From contig JAGTRX010000001.1 of assembly GCA_018262285.1 (NCBI GenBank), forward strand, positions 1 through 58,201: a stretch of DNA of 58,201 nucleotides, written 5' to 3'. Shown one piece after another: positions 1-9,869 of the stretch. Position 1 is the first letter of the stretch; every line of letters starts with the position of its first letter. The notes beneath the pieces were generated by a model. The model had not been told where the DNA came from. It saw only the letters and a list, made by a program, of their open reading frames with translations, and ran no database searches. The translations under genes were made by a program, and so were the position numbers. This DNA comes from Pseudomonadota bacterium. GTDB taxonomy: Bacteria; Pseudomonadota; Gammaproteobacteria; Burkholderiales; Rhodocyclaceae.

Positions 1-109
1 TGGTTTGTTGCGCATGGTGAGCCAGCGCCGCAAGCTCCTTGACTACCTGAAGGGCAAGAACGTCGAGGCGTATCGCAAGTTGATCACCAGCCTCGGACTG
101 CGCAAATAA
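1..109 (+). CDS. rpsO: 30S ribosomal protein S15, C-terminal part (5' end outside window)
   Basis: The window opens inside this gene. The frame beginning at base 2 encodes 35 residues and stops with TAA at 107-109. The visible part contains RRKLLDYLK and [12 protein letters not shown], the characteristic C-terminus of S15. This protein binds 16S rRNA in the small-subunit platform. The next gene is pnp on the same strand, the classical bacterial rpsO-pnp arrangement. The start cannot be judged. Confidence 0.95.
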   Translation, partial: GLLRMVSQRRKLLDYLKGKNVEAYRKLITSLGLRK

Positions 110-130
110 TTTTGCGTTAGTTTCAGCGAT

Positions 131-173
131 AGAGCGGTATGGCTTGACGGCCATCACCGCTCTTTGTGTTTTT
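131..173 (+). terminator. Hairpin between rpsO and pnp
   Basis: AGAGCGGT (131-138) pairs with ACCGCTCT (156-163), and inner ATGGC pairs with GCCAT. The stem is followed by a T-rich stretch. This could be an rpsO terminator or attenuator. In Escherichia coli the rpsO-pnp spacer also carries an RNase III hairpin used for pnp autoregulation, so a processing role is possible here. Confidence 0.65.
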
Positions 174-225
174 GCCTGTCAGGTAAATTCCCGGCGCGCA
201 TTGTTGAGATGAATGAAAGGACAAT

Positions 226-2379
226 ATGTTTAATATCGTGAAAAAGAGTTTTACCTACGGCGCCCATCAGGTGACCCTGGAAACCGGCGAAGTTGCCCGT
301 CAGGCGAGTGGTGCCGTTGTGGTGTCGATGGAAGATACCGTGGTGCTGGTGACGGTGGTTGGTGCCAAATCGGCCAAGTCTGGCCAGGATTTCTTTCCGC
401 TGACCGTGGATTATCAGGAAAAGACCTATGCTGCCGGCCGTATTCCCGGCGGCTTCTTCAAGCGTGAAGGTCGCCCGTCCGAGAAGGAAACGCTGACCTG
501 CCGCCTGATCGACCGTCCGATTCGCCCGCTGTTCCCGGATGGTTTTTACAACGAAGTGCAGATTGTGGCGACGGTGTTGTCGCTCAATCCGGAAATCGAT
601 CCGGATATTCCCGCCTTGATTGGCGCTTCCGCTGCTCTGGCGATTTCCGGCCTGCCGTTCAACGGCCCGATTGGTGCGGCTCGTGTCGGCTACATCAATG
701 GTCAATATGTGCTGTGCCCGACCCTTTCCCAGTTGAAGGAAAGCCAGTTGGATCTGGTGGTGGCCGGTACCGAAGCCGCTGTGCTGATGGTCGAATCGGA
801 AGCCAAGCAATTGTCGGAAGAAGTGATGCTGGGCGCTGTGGTCTTCGGCCATGAGCAAATGAAGGCTGCCATTAACGCCATCAACGACCTGGTCGAAGAA
901 GGCGGTAAGCCGGAGTGGGATTGGCAAGCCCCCGCCAAAGATGAAGCGTTGATCGCCCGTCTGGAAACTGCGGCCAAAGCCGGTCTGGAAGAGGCCTATA
1001 GTATTACCAGCAAGCAGGCACGCAGCCAGCGCATCAAGGAAGTGCGCGCAGAAGCGATTGCGGCTGTGTGCACTGGCGAAGAAGGTTCGCCCGATCCGCT
1101 CGTGGTTGGCAATCTGCTCTACGACATGGAAGCCGTCATTGTGCGCGGCCGTATCCTGTCTGGTCAGCCGCGTATTGATGGTCGCGATACGCGCACTGTG
1201 CGTCCGATCACCATGCGCAACGGTGTGTTGCCGCGTGCTCACGGTTCTGCCCTGTTTACGCGTGGCGAGACCCAGGCATTGGTGGTGGCTACGCTTGGCA
1301 CCAGCCGCGACGAGCAGATCATCGACGCGCTGGCTGGCGAGTACAAAGAGCGCTTCATGCTGCATTACAACATGCCTCCCTATGCTACGGGCGAATGCGG
1401 TCGTGTCGGTACGCCCAAGCGCCGCGAAGTCGGCCATGGTCGCCTGGCCAAGCGGGCGCTGCTGGCGGTGCTGCCGAGCAAGGAAGACTTCTCCTATTCC
1501 ATGCGTGTGGTGTCGGAAATCACCGAATCGAACGGTTCCTCGTCGATGGCCTCCGTCTGCGGTGGTTCGCTGGCGCTGATGGACGCGGGTGTGCCATTGT
1601 CGGCACACGTTGCCGGTATTGCCATGGGTCTGATCAAGGACGGCAACCGTTTTGCCGTGCTGACCGACATCCTGGGCGACGAAGATCACCTCGGCGACAT
1701 GGACTTCAAGGTCGCTGGTACTGACAATGGCGTCACTGCCCTGCAAATGGACATCAAGATTCAGGGTATCACCAAGGAAATCATGCAGGTGGCACTGGCG
1801 CAGGCCAAGGAAGCCCGTATGCACATTCTCGGCCTGATGAAGAATGCCATGGGTGGCCATCGTGAAGAAATGTCGGCTTACGCACCGCGTCTTTACACCT
1901 TCAAGATCAATCCGGAAAAAATCCGCGACGTGATCGGCAAGGGCGGCGCTGTCATCCGCGCCATGACCGAGGAAACCGGCACCACCATCGACATTCAGGA
2001 CGACGGCACCATCACCATTGCCGCCACTACTGGAGAAGCGGCGGCGGCGGCACGGGCGCGTATTGACGCCATCACGGCGGAAGTCGAAATCGGCAAGATC
2101 TACGAAGGCACCGTCCTCAAGATTCTTGATTTCGGCGCCATCGTGCAGGTATTGCCGGGCAAGGACGGCCTGCTGCATATCTCCCAGATTGCCCAGGAGC
2201 GTGTGAACAAGGTTGAAGACTATCTCAAGGAAGGCCAGGTTGTTCGCGTCAAGGTTCTCGAAACCGACGACCGTGGCCGCGTCAAACTCTCCATGAAGGC
2301 AGTGGCAGCAGAAGCCGCTGCGGCAGCCCCGGCTACAGCACCAGTTGCTCCTGCTACGGAAGCGCCAGCCGCTGAATAA
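226..2379 (+). CDS. pnp: Polyribonucleotide nucleotidyltransferase (PNPase)
   Basis: This 717-residue protein has the normal length for bacterial PNPase, the phosphorolytic 3'-5' exoribonuclease of RNA decay and the degradosome. The order is two RNase PH-like cores separated by an all-alpha linker, then a KH domain (around 555-615, with [10 protein letters not shown]) and an S1 domain (around 622-690, with [11 protein letters not shown]). The C-terminal tail is rich in Ala and Pro. The ATG at 226 follows AAAGGACA. It lies just after rpsO and ends 21 bp before a strong terminator. Confidence 0.97.
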   Translation: MFNIVKKSFTYGAHQVTLETGEVARQASGAVVVSMEDTVVLVTVVGAKSAKSGQDFFPLTVDYQEKTYAAGRIPGGFFKREGRPSEKETLTCRLIDRPIRPLFPDGFYNEVQIVATVLSLNPEIDPDIPALIGASAALAISGLPFNGPIGAARVGYINGQYVLCPTLSQLKESQLDLVVAGTEAAVLMVESEAKQLSEEVMLGAVVFGHEQMKAAINAINDLVEEGGKPEWDWQAPAKDEALIARLETAAKAGLEEAYSITSKQARSQRIKEVRAEAIAAVCTGEEGSPDPLVVGNLLYDMEAVIVRGRILSGQPRIDGRDTRTVRPITMRNGVLPRAHGSALFTRGETQALVVATLGTSRDEQIIDALAGEYKERFMLHYNMPPYATGECGRVGTPKRREVGHGRLAKRALLAVLPSKEDFSYSMRVVSEITESNGSSSMASVCGGSLALMDAGVPLSAHVAGIAMGLIKDGNRFAVLTDILGDEDHLGDMDFKVAGTDNGVTALQMDIKIQGITKEIMQVALAQAKEARMHILGLMKNAMGGHREEMSAYAPRLYTFKINPEKIRDVIGKGGAVIRAMTEETGTTIDIQDDGTITIAATTGEAAAAARARIDAITAEVEIGKIYEGTVLKILDFGAIVQVLPGKDGLLHISQIAQERVNKVEDYLKEGQVVRVKVLETDDRGRVKLSMKAVAAEAAAAAPATAPVAPATEAPAAE

Positions 2380-2400
2380 GTCGAAAAGCTAGCAATTAAA

Positions 2401-2429
2401 AATGGCGCCCTGCGGGGCGCCATTTTTTT
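2401..2429. terminator. Bidirectional rho-independent terminator between pnp and folE2
   Basis: AATGGCGCCC (2401-2410) pairs perfectly with GGGCGCCATT (2415-2424) around a TGCG loop. A T-run follows on the plus strand and an A-rich stretch precedes the stem, so it can end both pnp and the converging xseB-ispA-dxs-folE2 operon. Confidence 0.9.
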
Positions 2430-2450
2430 AAATACTCTCTACGCAACCAC

Positions 2451-3278
2451 TCAATCCTGTTTCAATTTGTCACGTGAAATCAAGGCGTAGGCAGAATGAT
2501 TGTGGATGCTCTCGAAATTTTCCGACTCGACCACATAGGCAGTGATGCGAGGCTCGGTGTTGAGACGGGCGGCGACGTCACGCACCATGTCTTCGACAAA
2601 TTTTGGATTGTCGTAGGCGTGTTCGGTGACAAATTTTTCGTCGGGTCGCTTCAGCAAACCGTACAGCTCGCAAGAAGCCTCTTTTTCAACCAGTTCAACG
2701 ATTTCCTCGATCCAGATGAAACTTTTCAAACGAGCCGTGACGGTGACGTGCGAGCGCTGGTTGTGGGCGCCACGCTCGGCGATTTTCTTGGAGCATGGGC
2801 AAAGGCTGCTGACCGGAACGACAATTTTGACGGTGGTGACATATTCGCCGCTGCAAATATCGCCAATGAGTGTGACGTCGTAATCCATCAGGCTTTGCAC
2901 GCCGGAAACCGGAGCCGTCTTGTTAATGAAATAGGGAAAATTGGTTTCGAGATGGCCGGTTTTGGCTTCCAGCTTTTCAACCATTTCGCGCAGGATGGCC
3001 GGGAAATTTTTCACCGAGATTTCGCGCTCGTGGCTGTTGAGGATTTCGACGAAGCGCGACATGTGAGTGCCCTTGAAATTGTGGGGCAGCCCGACATACA
3101 TGTTGAAAGTGGCAATGGTGTGCTGGATTCCGGCCGCCTTATCGCTCACCCGGATGGGATGGCGAATGGACTTGATGCCGACCTTGTCGATGGCGAGTTG
3201 GCGGGTGTCGGCCGAATTCTGCACATCGGGGATGGCGTTGGCGCTTTGTGCTGTGACGCTGGAGTTGGCAGTATTCAT
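2451..3278 (-). CDS. folE2: GTP cyclohydrolase IB (FolE2 type)
   Basis: This 275-residue protein matches the FolE2 family, which converts GTP to dihydroneopterin triphosphate for folate, and in many bacteria also queuosine, biosynthesis. The family's Cys-containing signature [19 protein letters not shown] lies about two thirds into the protein, after GDICSGEY. It is the last gene of a leftward operon. Its ATG overlaps the dxs stop codon in an ATGA arrangement, implying translational coupling. No FolE1 gene is in the window. The first 35 or so residues are low in conservation, but the coupling supports this start. Confidence 0.93.
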   Translation of the reverse strand: MNTANSSVTAQSANAIPDVQNSADTRQLAIDKVGIKSIRHPIRVSDKAAGIQHTIATFNMYVGLPHNFKGTHMSRFVEILNSHEREISVKNFPAILREMVEKLEAKTGHLETNFPYFINKTAPVSGVQSLMDYDVTLIGDICSGEYVTTVKIVVPVSSLCPCSKKIAERGAHNQRSHVTVTARLKSFIWIEEIVELVEKEASCELYGLLKRPDEKFVTEHAYDNPKFVEDMVRDVAARLNTEPRITAYVVESENFESIHNHSAYALISRDKLKQD

Positions 3279-5128
3279 TCAGGTTTGTCGAGATATTTGT
3301 TTATGGCGCAGACGATGCCGCTGCCATCGAGACCAAGTTCAGCCAGGAGTTCTATCTGCTCGCCATGCTCGATGAAGCGATCCGGCAGGCCAAGTCGCAA
3401 CAGCGATACGTTGATGCCTCTCTCGGTGAGGTGCCGTTCAATTTCAGCGCCAGCGCCACCGATGACACTGTTTTCTTCGACACTGACCAGCAGAGAATGG
3501 TTCCGCGCCAGTTCGACGATCAGTTCGGTGTCCAGGGGCTTGATGAAGCGCATGTTGGCGACGCTGGCGTCGAGTTGTTCACCGGCAGCCAAGGCAGCTG
3601 GAACCAGACTGCCGAAGGCGAGCAGGGCGATTTTATGGCCTTGGCGCAGCAACTTGCCGCGACCGACAGGCAGGGTTGCAAGATCGCCTGACGGCTTGTT
3701 GCCGGTGCCTTTGCCACGCGGGTAGCGCACGGCGGTCGGGCAGTTCTGCTCGAAGGCAGTGCTCAGCATCTGGCGGCATTCGGTCTCGTCAGCGGGTGCC
3801 ATGATCATCATGTTCGGAACGCAAGCCAGGAAGGAAAGATCAAAGCTGCCATGATGGGTGGCACCGTCGGCACCCACCAGGCCGCCGCGGTCGATGGCGA
3901 AGACGACCGGCAGGTTTTGCAGGGCGACATCGTGGATCAGTTGGTCGTAGGCGCGCTGCAAAAAAGTGGAGTAAATGGCCACTACAGGCTTCAAACCATC
4001 GGCGGCCAGACCGGCTGCGAAAGTGACGGCATGCTGTTCGGCGATGCCGACATCGAAATAGCGGGTCGGGAATTGTTCGGCGAAGCATGTCATGCCAGAA
4101 CCTTCAGCCATGGCCGGGGTGATGGCGACCAGGCGCGGGTCGGCAGCAGCCATGTCGCATAGCCAGTCGCCGAAAACCTGGGTGTATGTGAGTTTGCCGT
4201 TGCCGGGCAAAATGCCCTCGCTGGCATCAAAGCTCGACACACCGTGGTAAAGCACCGGGTCAGCCTCGGCCAGCTTGTAGCCTTGCCCCTTGTTGGTGAC
4301 AACGTGAAGGAAAAGTTTACCTTTGAGCTGGCGCAGATTTTCCAGGGTTGGAATCAGGGCGCCGAGGTCGTGGCCGTCGATGGGGCCGAAATAGCTGAAA
4401 CCGAATTCCTCGAACAAGGTTGAAGGCGCCAGCATGCCTTTAACGTGCTCTTCTGCCTTGCGGGCGAAATCGAGCAGGCCGGGGGCGGCACCGAGGACGC
4501 TACGGGCGCGATTGCGTGCGACGTTGAAGGCCTTGCCGGACATCATGCGTGCCAGGATTGTGTTGATGGCGCCGACCGGGCGCGAAATCGACATGTCGTT
4601 GTCGTTGAGAATGACCAGCAGGTTGGCGTCGGTGACGCCAGCATTGTTGAGCGCTTCGAATGCCATGCCGCCGGTCAGGGCGCCATCGCCAATGATGGCA
4701 ACGGAGCGGCGTTCTTCGCCCTTTTGCCGGGCGGCAACGGCCATGCCTAGCGCTGCCGAAATGGAGGTTGAAGAATGACCGACCCCAAAGCTGTCGTAAG
4801 CGCTCTCTTCGCGGCGGGGAAAACCGGAAATACCGCCCTTGGTGCGCAAGCCCGCCATTTGCTCACGGCGGCCGGTGAGAATTTTGTGGGTATAGCTCTG
4901 GTGGCCGACATCCCAGACCAGCCGGTCTTCTGGTGTGTTGAAGACGTAATGCAGCGCCACGCTCAGTTCAACCGTGCCCAGGTTGGAGGAAAGATGGCCA
5001 CCGGTGTGCGAGACGGAATCGATAAGAAAACGCCGGATTTCGTTGGCCAGTTGCGGCAATTTTTCGCGTTCCAGCCGGCGGAGATCTTCCGGCTGGTTGA
5101 TGGTGTTGAGAAGGCTAGAGTCCGACAT
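3275..5128 (-). CDS. dxs: 1-deoxy-D-xylulose-5-phosphate synthase
   Basis: DXS condenses pyruvate and glyceraldehyde-3-phosphate to DXP, the first step of the MEP isoprenoid pathway, using thiamine diphosphate. The ThDP motif [18 protein letters not shown], the early [11 protein letters not shown] and the transketolase-type pyrimidine domain around [11 protein letters not shown] are present. The frame is open further upstream, but the ATG at 5128 ([10 protein letters not shown]) gives 617 residues, the usual length; the upstream extension is out-of-frame ispA sequence. It starts 2 bp after the ispA stop. Confidence 0.96.
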   Translation of the reverse strand: MSDSSLLNTINQPEDLRRLEREKLPQLANEIRRFLIDSVSHTGGHLSSNLGTVELSVALHYVFNTPEDRLVWDVGHQSYTHKILTGRREQMAGLRTKGGISGFPRREESAYDSFGVGHSSTSISAALGMAVAARQKGEERRSVAIIGDGALTGGMAFEALNNAGVTDANLLVILNDNDMSISRPVGAINTILARMMSGKAFNVARNRARSVLGAAPGLLDFARKAEEHVKGMLAPSTLFEEFGFSYFGPIDGHDLGALIPTLENLRQLKGKLFLHVVTNKGQGYKLAEADPVLYHGVSSFDASEGILPGNGKLTYTQVFGDWLCDMAAADPRLVAITPAMAEGSGMTCFAEQFPTRYFDVGIAEQHAVTFAAGLAADGLKPVVAIYSTFLQRAYDQLIHDVALQNLPVVFAIDRGGLVGADGATHHGSFDLSFLACVPNMMIMAPADETECRQMLSTAFEQNCPTAVRYPRGKGTGNKPSGDLATLPVGRGKLLRQGHKIALLAFGSLVPAALAAGEQLDASVANMRFIKPLDTELIVELARNHSLLVSVEENSVIGGAGAEIERHLTERGINVSLLRLGLPDRFIEHGEQIELLAELGLDGSGIVCAINKYLDKPE

Positions 5129-5130
5129 GG

Positions 5131-6027
5131 TCAGAAATGTCTGTGGCAAATGAAGTCGGTTAATTCGGTGAGACGCCTGGCGCGCTCGCCGAAGGGTGTC
5201 AGTGCCGCCAGCGCATCCTGACGAAGTGTCTCGGCATAGGCTTTGGCTTCCTGCAAACCGAGGAGACTGACATAGGTGGGCTTGTCGGCTGCTTCGTCCT
5301 TGCCGGCGGTCTTGCCGAGAGTGGCGGTACTGGCGGTGCAATCAAGAATGTCATCGACGACCTGAAAGAGCAGGCCAGCGCGTTTGGCAAAGCGATCAAG
5401 GGCGGCGTGTTGTTCGGTGCTCATGGCAGTGCCGCATAGGGCGCCGAGCAGGGTCGCAGCGCGGATCAGAGCGCCGGTTTTAAGGGCGTGCATCAACTCC
5501 AGTTCGGGTTGGTTGAGCGATTTGCCAACTGAGGCCAGATCAATGGCCTGACCGCCAGCCATGCCGTGCGATCCGCTCGAACGGGCGAGGAGGGCGATCA
5601 TTTCGAGCTGGCGACCAGGCTCTTCGGTAATAGGGTTTTCCGCCATCAGCTGAAAAGCCAGTGTTTGCAGGCTGTCACCGACCAGCAGTGCTGTAGGTTC
5701 GTCGAACTCGATATGGCAGGTCGGGCGGCCACGGCGCAGAACGTCGTTGTCCATGCAGGGCAGGTCGTCGTGCACCAGCGAGTAGGCATGAATCATTTCA
5801 ACGGCACAGGCGACGATTTCCAAATGCGCAAGCGGCGCGTTGGTCAATTCACCGGCTGCAAACGCCAGCAGGGGGCGGACACGCTTGCCTCCCCCCAGGC
5901 AGGCATAACGCATGGCTTCATGCAGGTGGGCGGGAATGCTGCCGGAGGCTGGTAAAAGCCGCGCCAGAGCATTTTCGCTACGCTGCTGGGTACCACCCAT
6001 CCAGTCTGTGAAATTCTCTTTGCTCAT
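5131..6027 (-). CDS. ispA: (2E,6E)-farnesyl diphosphate synthase
   Basis: This 298-residue all-alpha prenyl synthase makes geranyl and then farnesyl diphosphate, supplying ubiquinone, undecaprenyl phosphate and haem side chains. Both Asp-rich motifs are visible: DDLPCMDND and [17 protein letters not shown] precedes the first, as expected. The ATG overlaps the xseB stop (ATGA) and dxs follows 2 bp later, the standard proteobacterial xseB-ispA-dxs order. Confidence 0.95.
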   Translation of the reverse strand: MSKENFTDWMGGTQQRSENALARLLPASGSIPAHLHEAMRYACLGGGKRVRPLLAFAAGELTNAPLAHLEIVACAVEMIHAYSLVHDDLPCMDNDVLRRGRPTCHIEFDEPTALLVGDSLQTLAFQLMAENPITEEPGRQLEMIALLARSSGSHGMAGGQAIDLASVGKSLNQPELELMHALKTGALIRAATLLGALCGTAMSTEQHAALDRFAKRAGLLFQVVDDILDCTASTATLGKTAGKDEAADKPTYVSLLGLQEAKAYAETLRQDALAALTPFGERARRLTELTDFICHRHF

Positions 6028-6263
6028 GGCGCGCTTGTCGGGCTAGGGGTGTCATTCTTGGTGTCAGCGTATTCGAAAACGCGTAATTGCTGCTCGGCAC
6101 TGGCGAGTTGCTGACGACAGTGCTGCAGAAGGGCAGCACCACGTTGATAGGCAGCGATGGATTCCTCAAGTTGCAGTTCACCGCCTTCCATGTCGCGGAC
6201 GATTTTTTCGAGTCCGGCAAGTGCCGCCTCAAATTTCATGTCGACGGGCAGAGTTTCATCCAT
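6024..6263 (-). CDS. xseB: Exodeoxyribonuclease VII small subunit
   Basis: A 79-residue protein with the XseB signature FEAALAGLEKIVRDMEGGEL followed by LEESIAAYQRGAALLQHC, a helical hairpin that coats the large subunit XseA. Exonuclease VII degrades single-stranded DNA. The frame extends 13 residues upstream, but the ATG at 6263 (MDETLPVD) fits the family length. It heads the operon and overlaps ispA by 4 bp. xseA is not in the window. Confidence 0.9.
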   Translation of the reverse strand: MDETLPVDMKFEAALAGLEKIVRDMEGGELQLEESIAAYQRGAALLQHCRQQLASAEQQLRVFEYADTKNDTPSPTSAP

Positions 6264-6488
6264 GGCGGCTTTTGGTAGGCTAAACCTTGGAAAATAACCC
6301 ATGCGGCCGTCTCAGGTCAAATTTTAGATGGACGGGCATAGCACGGATAAATATGGACGGCTCGCCATCAATTGTTTTGCAACAGACTGTTCTTGTGTCC
6401 ATGCCTGCGCGATGGCCAAACACAGCCATTTTTGCGCACCTTTGCGCCACAACGCGATAAACTACTTCAAATAACCCGGGAGAACTTC

Positions 6489-6833
6489 ATGATTGTTACC
6501 GACCAACAAACACAACTTGTTCATGTCACCGTTTATGGTGAATTTTCGCTGGCGGATTACCGTGAGTTCGAAGAACTGGTCAATTACAAGGTCAAGTTCG
6601 AAGGGCCGGTGGATCTGATTTTTGACCTTTCCCAAATGGCTGATTTCACCCTTGATGTGGCTTGGGAGGATATCAAGTATGTGCGTGCTCACGCGCATGA
6701 CTTCAAGCGCATCGCTGTGATTACCGATAGCCAGTGGGTGACCTGGAGCGCCTGGCTGTCGCAGATGTTCGTCGATGCGGATCTGGTTGTCTTTGCGACT
6801 CTGGAAGAGGCACGGTCCTGGCTGGATCGATAA
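6489..6833 (+). CDS. SpoIIAA/STAS-like small protein
   Basis: A 114-residue soluble protein starting at ATG 6489 behind GGGAGAAC. Its pattern fits the SpoIIAA-like/STAS fold: a short strand (VTVYGEFSLADYREFEELV), then a DLIFDLSQMADFTLDVAWEDIKYVRAH core and a C-terminal helix (LEEARSWLDR). Related proteins are annotated only as SpoIIAA-like. No kinase or phosphatase partner lies nearby, so an anti-anti-sigma role cannot be inferred. It stands alone between the divergent xseB operon and the Ala/Lys-rich gene. Confidence 0.65.
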   Translation: MIVTDQQTQLVHVTVYGEFSLADYREFEELVNYKVKFEGPVDLIFDLSQMADFTLDVAWEDIKYVRAHAHDFKRIAVITDSQWVTWSAWLSQMFVDADLVVFATLEEARSWLDR

Positions 6834-6940
6834 AAAAACATTTTGTTTCTTCGTCAACCGGGCGGCAAGTGGCTCGTTATGCCCTGTGACCAACAAGATA
6901 TTGGTCTTTCACTCAACCGATTTCGAATGAAGGAAGAAAA

Positions 6941-7243
6941 ATGAAATATATCGCCATGATCATCGCTGCTGCTTTTGCTTTCTCCGCCCAAGCTGCTGAC
7001 GCCCCCAAGGCTGCCGCCAAGGAAGCCGTGAAGGCTGAAGCCAAGGCTGCTGTTGCCGCTCCTGCCAAGGCCGAAGCTGCAACTCCGGCTGTCAAGGCTG
7101 AGCCTGCTGCTCCCGCCGCCAAGGCTGAAAAGGCTCCCGCCAAGGCCAAGAAGGCCAAGAAGGCCAAGAAGGTCAAGAAGGTAAAGGCTGCCAAGGCTGA
7201 AGCTGCTCCGGCCGCTGCTGCTGCACCTGCTGCCGCCAAGTAA
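6941..7243 (+). CDS. Secreted Ala/Lys-rich low-complexity protein
   Basis: A 100-residue protein with a short signal peptide (MKYIAMIIAAAFAFSAQA, cleavage probably before ADAPK). The rest is almost entirely Ala, Lys, Pro, Glu and Val, including a basic KKAKKAKKVKKVKAAK stretch around 66-81. The composition resembles histone H1-like tails, but the signal peptide argues for the periplasm. The ATG follows GAAGGAAGAAAA, and a UUCG-capped terminator follows, so this is a monocistronic and possibly abundant transcript. The function is unknown. Confidence 0.75.
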   Translation: MKYIAMIIAAAFAFSAQAADAPKAAAKEAVKAEAKAAVAAPAKAEAATPAVKAEPAAPAAKAEKAPAKAKKAKKAKKVKKVKAAKAEAAPAAAAAPAAAK

Positions 7244-7260
7244 TTCGGCGATACTGCAAA

Positions 7261-7290
7261 CAAAAAGCGGAGCTTCGGCTCCGCTTTTTG
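7261..7290. terminator. Bidirectional terminator with UUCG tetraloop
   Basis: CAAAAAGCGGAGC (7261-7273) pairs perfectly with GCTCCGCTTTTTG (7278-7290) around TTCG. The flanking A and T runs let it serve both the Ala/Lys-rich gene and the converging DUF1631 gene. Confidence 0.93.
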
Positions 7291-7301
7291 TTGTCTATTG
7301 T

Positions 7302-9536
7302 TCAGGCGGCGTTGAGCGAATCCAACACACCACTCATGGCACGCTCGAAAATCGGCGTGTCGGAAACAAGAGATGCCTGATTTTCACGAATCATTCTCGC
7401 CAGTGCGTCTGGGGCAATTGAAATGGCCTTGGCCGCCCGGTGATTACTGAAAACCAGAACGTGTCGCTGCGGGCTGATCCAGGTCAAACGTTCGCGCGAA
7501 ATAGAACCGTCTTCCTGATGAAATTCCACCCAGTCCCCGCGTTTGAGGTCGGCGACCTGCCGTGCAACATCGCGATCATCGGCACGCCAGACGGGTTTGG
7601 CGCCGACCAGGGTGACTTCCTCGACCTCGACGCCGTTGGCAACGCTGCGGGTGACGATAATGTCGCCCTCAGGATGGGGTTCGGCGACGGCAACCGGTGC
7701 GTTCGAGACCTCGGCTTTGGGCGCTGGTTCGAGTTTTTTCTTGGTGTGGTGGTGAAAGCTGGCGCTGGACGGTTCCCCCTTGAGTGCTGCCGTGTGCAGC
7801 GCGACCAGCGCGTCGAAGAATGGACGGCGAGTACTCTTGTCGGTGCTGACCAGATCGAGTCCGCGGTTGACCCTGGAAAGCAGGGTGGGAAGCGAGCTGA
7901 TGAGCGCCATGCGCTCTTCCGGTTTTTTCTTGGGAACAACGCTTTGAGCCAGGTCGGACATCAGTTTTACTGCGTCCATCCAGGGTGGGCTGTCCTTGTT
8001 TTCGGCAATGGCAATTTTTTGTAGAACCTTAACCCAGTCTTCCTTGTAGAAATCGGAAATAACCTCGGGCATGGTCTCCATGCAGGCAAGGCGGACGGCG
8101 TTGCTGGCTTGTTCCCAAGCTTCTGTTTCGCGCTGGCGATTTGCTGCGACATCGGCAGCAATTCTAGCGGTGGCATCTTCCTCGCTATCGTGTGTGTTGA
8201 CGAAAGCGTGTAGTTCATCAAGGGCGCGACTGAAGACCGCAACATCGCACTCAAATTCATTTTGAATACGATCAATCAGGCTTTCCAGGGTGATGAAAAA
8301 GGGATCCTCCTGGTCGATGTTGCCACCCCAGCGCAGGCATATTTCGGAAATTTCATCGAGAAAACGGCGGGCCGGGTGGCTTTTGCTACCAAAAAACCCC
8401 TGGTCGAGCATGGCCACCTTGAGCACAGGTATCTGCAGGCGGCCGACCAGTGCCTTGACGCCGTTCGGAACGTTCTTGTCGTTGAAAATAAAGTCAAACA
8501 GCATGGCCACGATATCAATCGTGACGGCTTCAACATGGCCGACCTGATTGGCAACTTCGGAGGAGCGTATGGCATGGATCTGATTCACCATGCTATTGCC
8601 CTTTTCCGGCATGAAATTCTCAAGCGAAGCAAAAAAGACACGGCTCAAAGCGGCGGCGTCCATTGGGCTGCCTGCTGCGGTGTTACCCGTCGAAGAACTG
8701 GATTCACCATTCGCAGCAAGTTCAGAACTCCTGGCCGCGACCAGCTTTTGCAGAGCAGTGAGCACATTGCCCGAGATGGGGATTTCGGCCTGCGGGTTCA
8801 AGCTGGGAAGAGAATCTTTTGGCGTCTCCTGGGATGTCGTGCCGGTAGCTTGCGAGCTTGCGCGCCGGAAATTTTGCTTGAGGTCAGGAAGGACGTTCAG
8901 ACTAACCAGATATTTGTTAATGGTCTGGTAAATTTCGGGTAGAACTGGATGCAGCCGTCGTTCAATCTGGCGCAGAAGGACAATGCGCTGCTCGCTGTTC
9001 TGGCAGAGTGCGCCTGCGGCATCTGCCAAGGCCTGGCAAACAATGGCGGAACCTAGCGGGTTGTCGATTTTGTCGACATCTTCACTATCGAGCAGTGCAG
9101 CCACGCGGTGATCGAGCCCGTGCAGTTCCTGATTGCAACTTTCACCGATACGGGCTGTAAATTCACGGATCAGGATGTTTTCTGAAAGCTTGTTGTCATC
9201 GACGAGTTCCAGTCCCGAAAAGTCGGATATCTCAATCGACAGGTAGGAAGAAGCCGTGTGATCGCGATGAAAAGCTTTTCTGAAAGCAGCGGTAAATTCC
9301 GGCCAATTTTTCTGGACGACAGTACGCAGATCGAGATAATGCGTCTGCGCCTTGCGATCGCGAGTGTCTTTGGCAAGAACAAAGAGATCCTCGGCGATTT
9401 CCTCATCGAGTGAACCAAGCCAGTCAAAAACCAGATGCCCAAGGCGGTCGTGACACTCGCGCACAATGCGCTGCCCCGGTTCGCTGCCACGTCCGGCGCC
9501 ACTGATGGGAACAACATTATTTCCGTAGACGCTCAT
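7302..9536 (-). CDS. DUF1631 family protein, likely c-di-GMP regulated
   Basis: This 744-residue cytoplasmic protein matches the DUF1631 family of beta- and gammaproteobacteria (sometimes misannotated as thymidine phosphorylase). N-terminal features include GQRIVRECHDRLGHLVFDWL. The middle is alpha-helical with a low-complexity linker. The last 120 or so residues (VADLKRGDWVEFHQEDG, RERLTWISPQRHVLVFSN) resemble a PilZ-like beta-barrel, without a clear RxxxR motif. The frame opens upstream at 9596, but the ATG at 9536 has AGGAGGG at the right distance. A GEMM-type c-di-GMP riboswitch lies about 140 nt upstream on the same strand, the strongest clue to its regulation. The molecular role is unknown. 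Confidence 0.8.
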   Translation of the reverse strand: MSVYGNNVVPISGAGRGSEPGQRIVRECHDRLGHLVFDWLGSLDEEIAEDLFVLAKDTRDRKAQTHYLDLRTVVQKNWPEFTAAFRKAFHRDHTASSYLSIEISDFSGLELVDDNKLSENILIREFTARIGESCNQELHGLDHRVAALLDSEDVDKIDNPLGSAIVCQALADAAGALCQNSEQRIVLLRQIERRLHPVLPEIYQTINKYLVSLNVLPDLKQNFRRASSQATGTTSQETPKDSLPSLNPQAEIPISGNVLTALQKLVAARSSELAANGESSSSTGNTAAGSPMDAAALSRVFFASLENFMPEKGNSMVNQIHAIRSSEVANQVGHVEAVTIDIVAMLFDFIFNDKNVPNGVKALVGRLQIPVLKVAMLDQGFFGSKSHPARRFLDEISEICLRWGGNIDQEDPFFITLESLIDRIQNEFECDVAVFSRALDELHAFVNTHDSEEDATARIAADVAANRQRETEAWEQASNAVRLACMETMPEVISDFYKEDWVKVLQKIAIAENKDSPPWMDAVKLMSDLAQSVVPKKKPEERMALISSLPTLLSRVNRGLDLVSTDKSTRRPFFDALVALHTAALKGEPSSASFHHHTKKKLEPAPKAEVSNAPVAVAEPHPEGDIIVTRSVANGVEVEEVTLVGAKPVWRADDRDVARQVADLKRGDWVEFHQEDGSISRERLTWISPQRHVLVFSNHRAAKAISIAPDALARMIRENQASLVSDTPIFERAMSGVLDSLNAA

Positions 9537-9673
9537 GGCTTTGCCCTCCTGTATTGGTAGGGAAACAAGCCGGGGTTGCTTGGAAGATGAGCACAAAGGC
9601 GAGGTCGCGCCTTGCTGCTTGGGCGGCTAGTATGTGGCGACAGGAAAATTTGAATATTCATCAACCTTGCTCT

Positions 9674-9778
9674 CTGGCAGTCCCGCTACCCTGGCTGCCC
9701 GCCGGGGTGGCAGGCGCTGTAGGCCGGTGACTTTGCGTCGCCGTCTTTCGACGGGTTTGCTCTGTTTACAGGTGCCGG
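9674..9778 (-). promoter_or_regulatory. Cyclic di-GMP-I (GEMM) riboswitch aptamer
   Basis: Read on the minus strand, this segment carries the GEMM-I landmarks in order. They are GCAAACCC (9760-9753), a stem CCGTC-GAAA-GACGG with the GNRA tetraloop (9754-9741), ACGCAAAG (9738-9731), GGCCT, a second hairpin CTGCC...GGCAG, and GGTAGCGGG (9690-9682) as the receptor and closing strand. Outer GGCA/TGCC can close P1. The aptamer precedes the DUF1631 start by about 140 nt. The platform shows no clear U-tract terminator, so translational or Rho-linked control is possible. The remainder of 9537-9869 holds no gene that I can see. Confidence 0.88.
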
Positions 9779-9869
9779 TACCAATCAAGCACCGGCGAGG
9801 TCAATCATCGCAGAAAATGGACTGCTGCAGAATCCTTTGTAGCTGAAAACAAGGAAAAAATCAAAGGCT

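Noticed and set aside
154-2178. 674-codon open frame antisense to pnp
   Set aside because: It lies wholly opposite a certain pnp gene, has His/Gln/Arg-rich composition typical of antisense shadows and no recognisable domain or ribosome site.
2496-3725. 409-codon plus-strand frame across folE2 and dxs
   Set aside because: It spans the complement of two well-supported genes and their coupled junction; no similarity to a known family.
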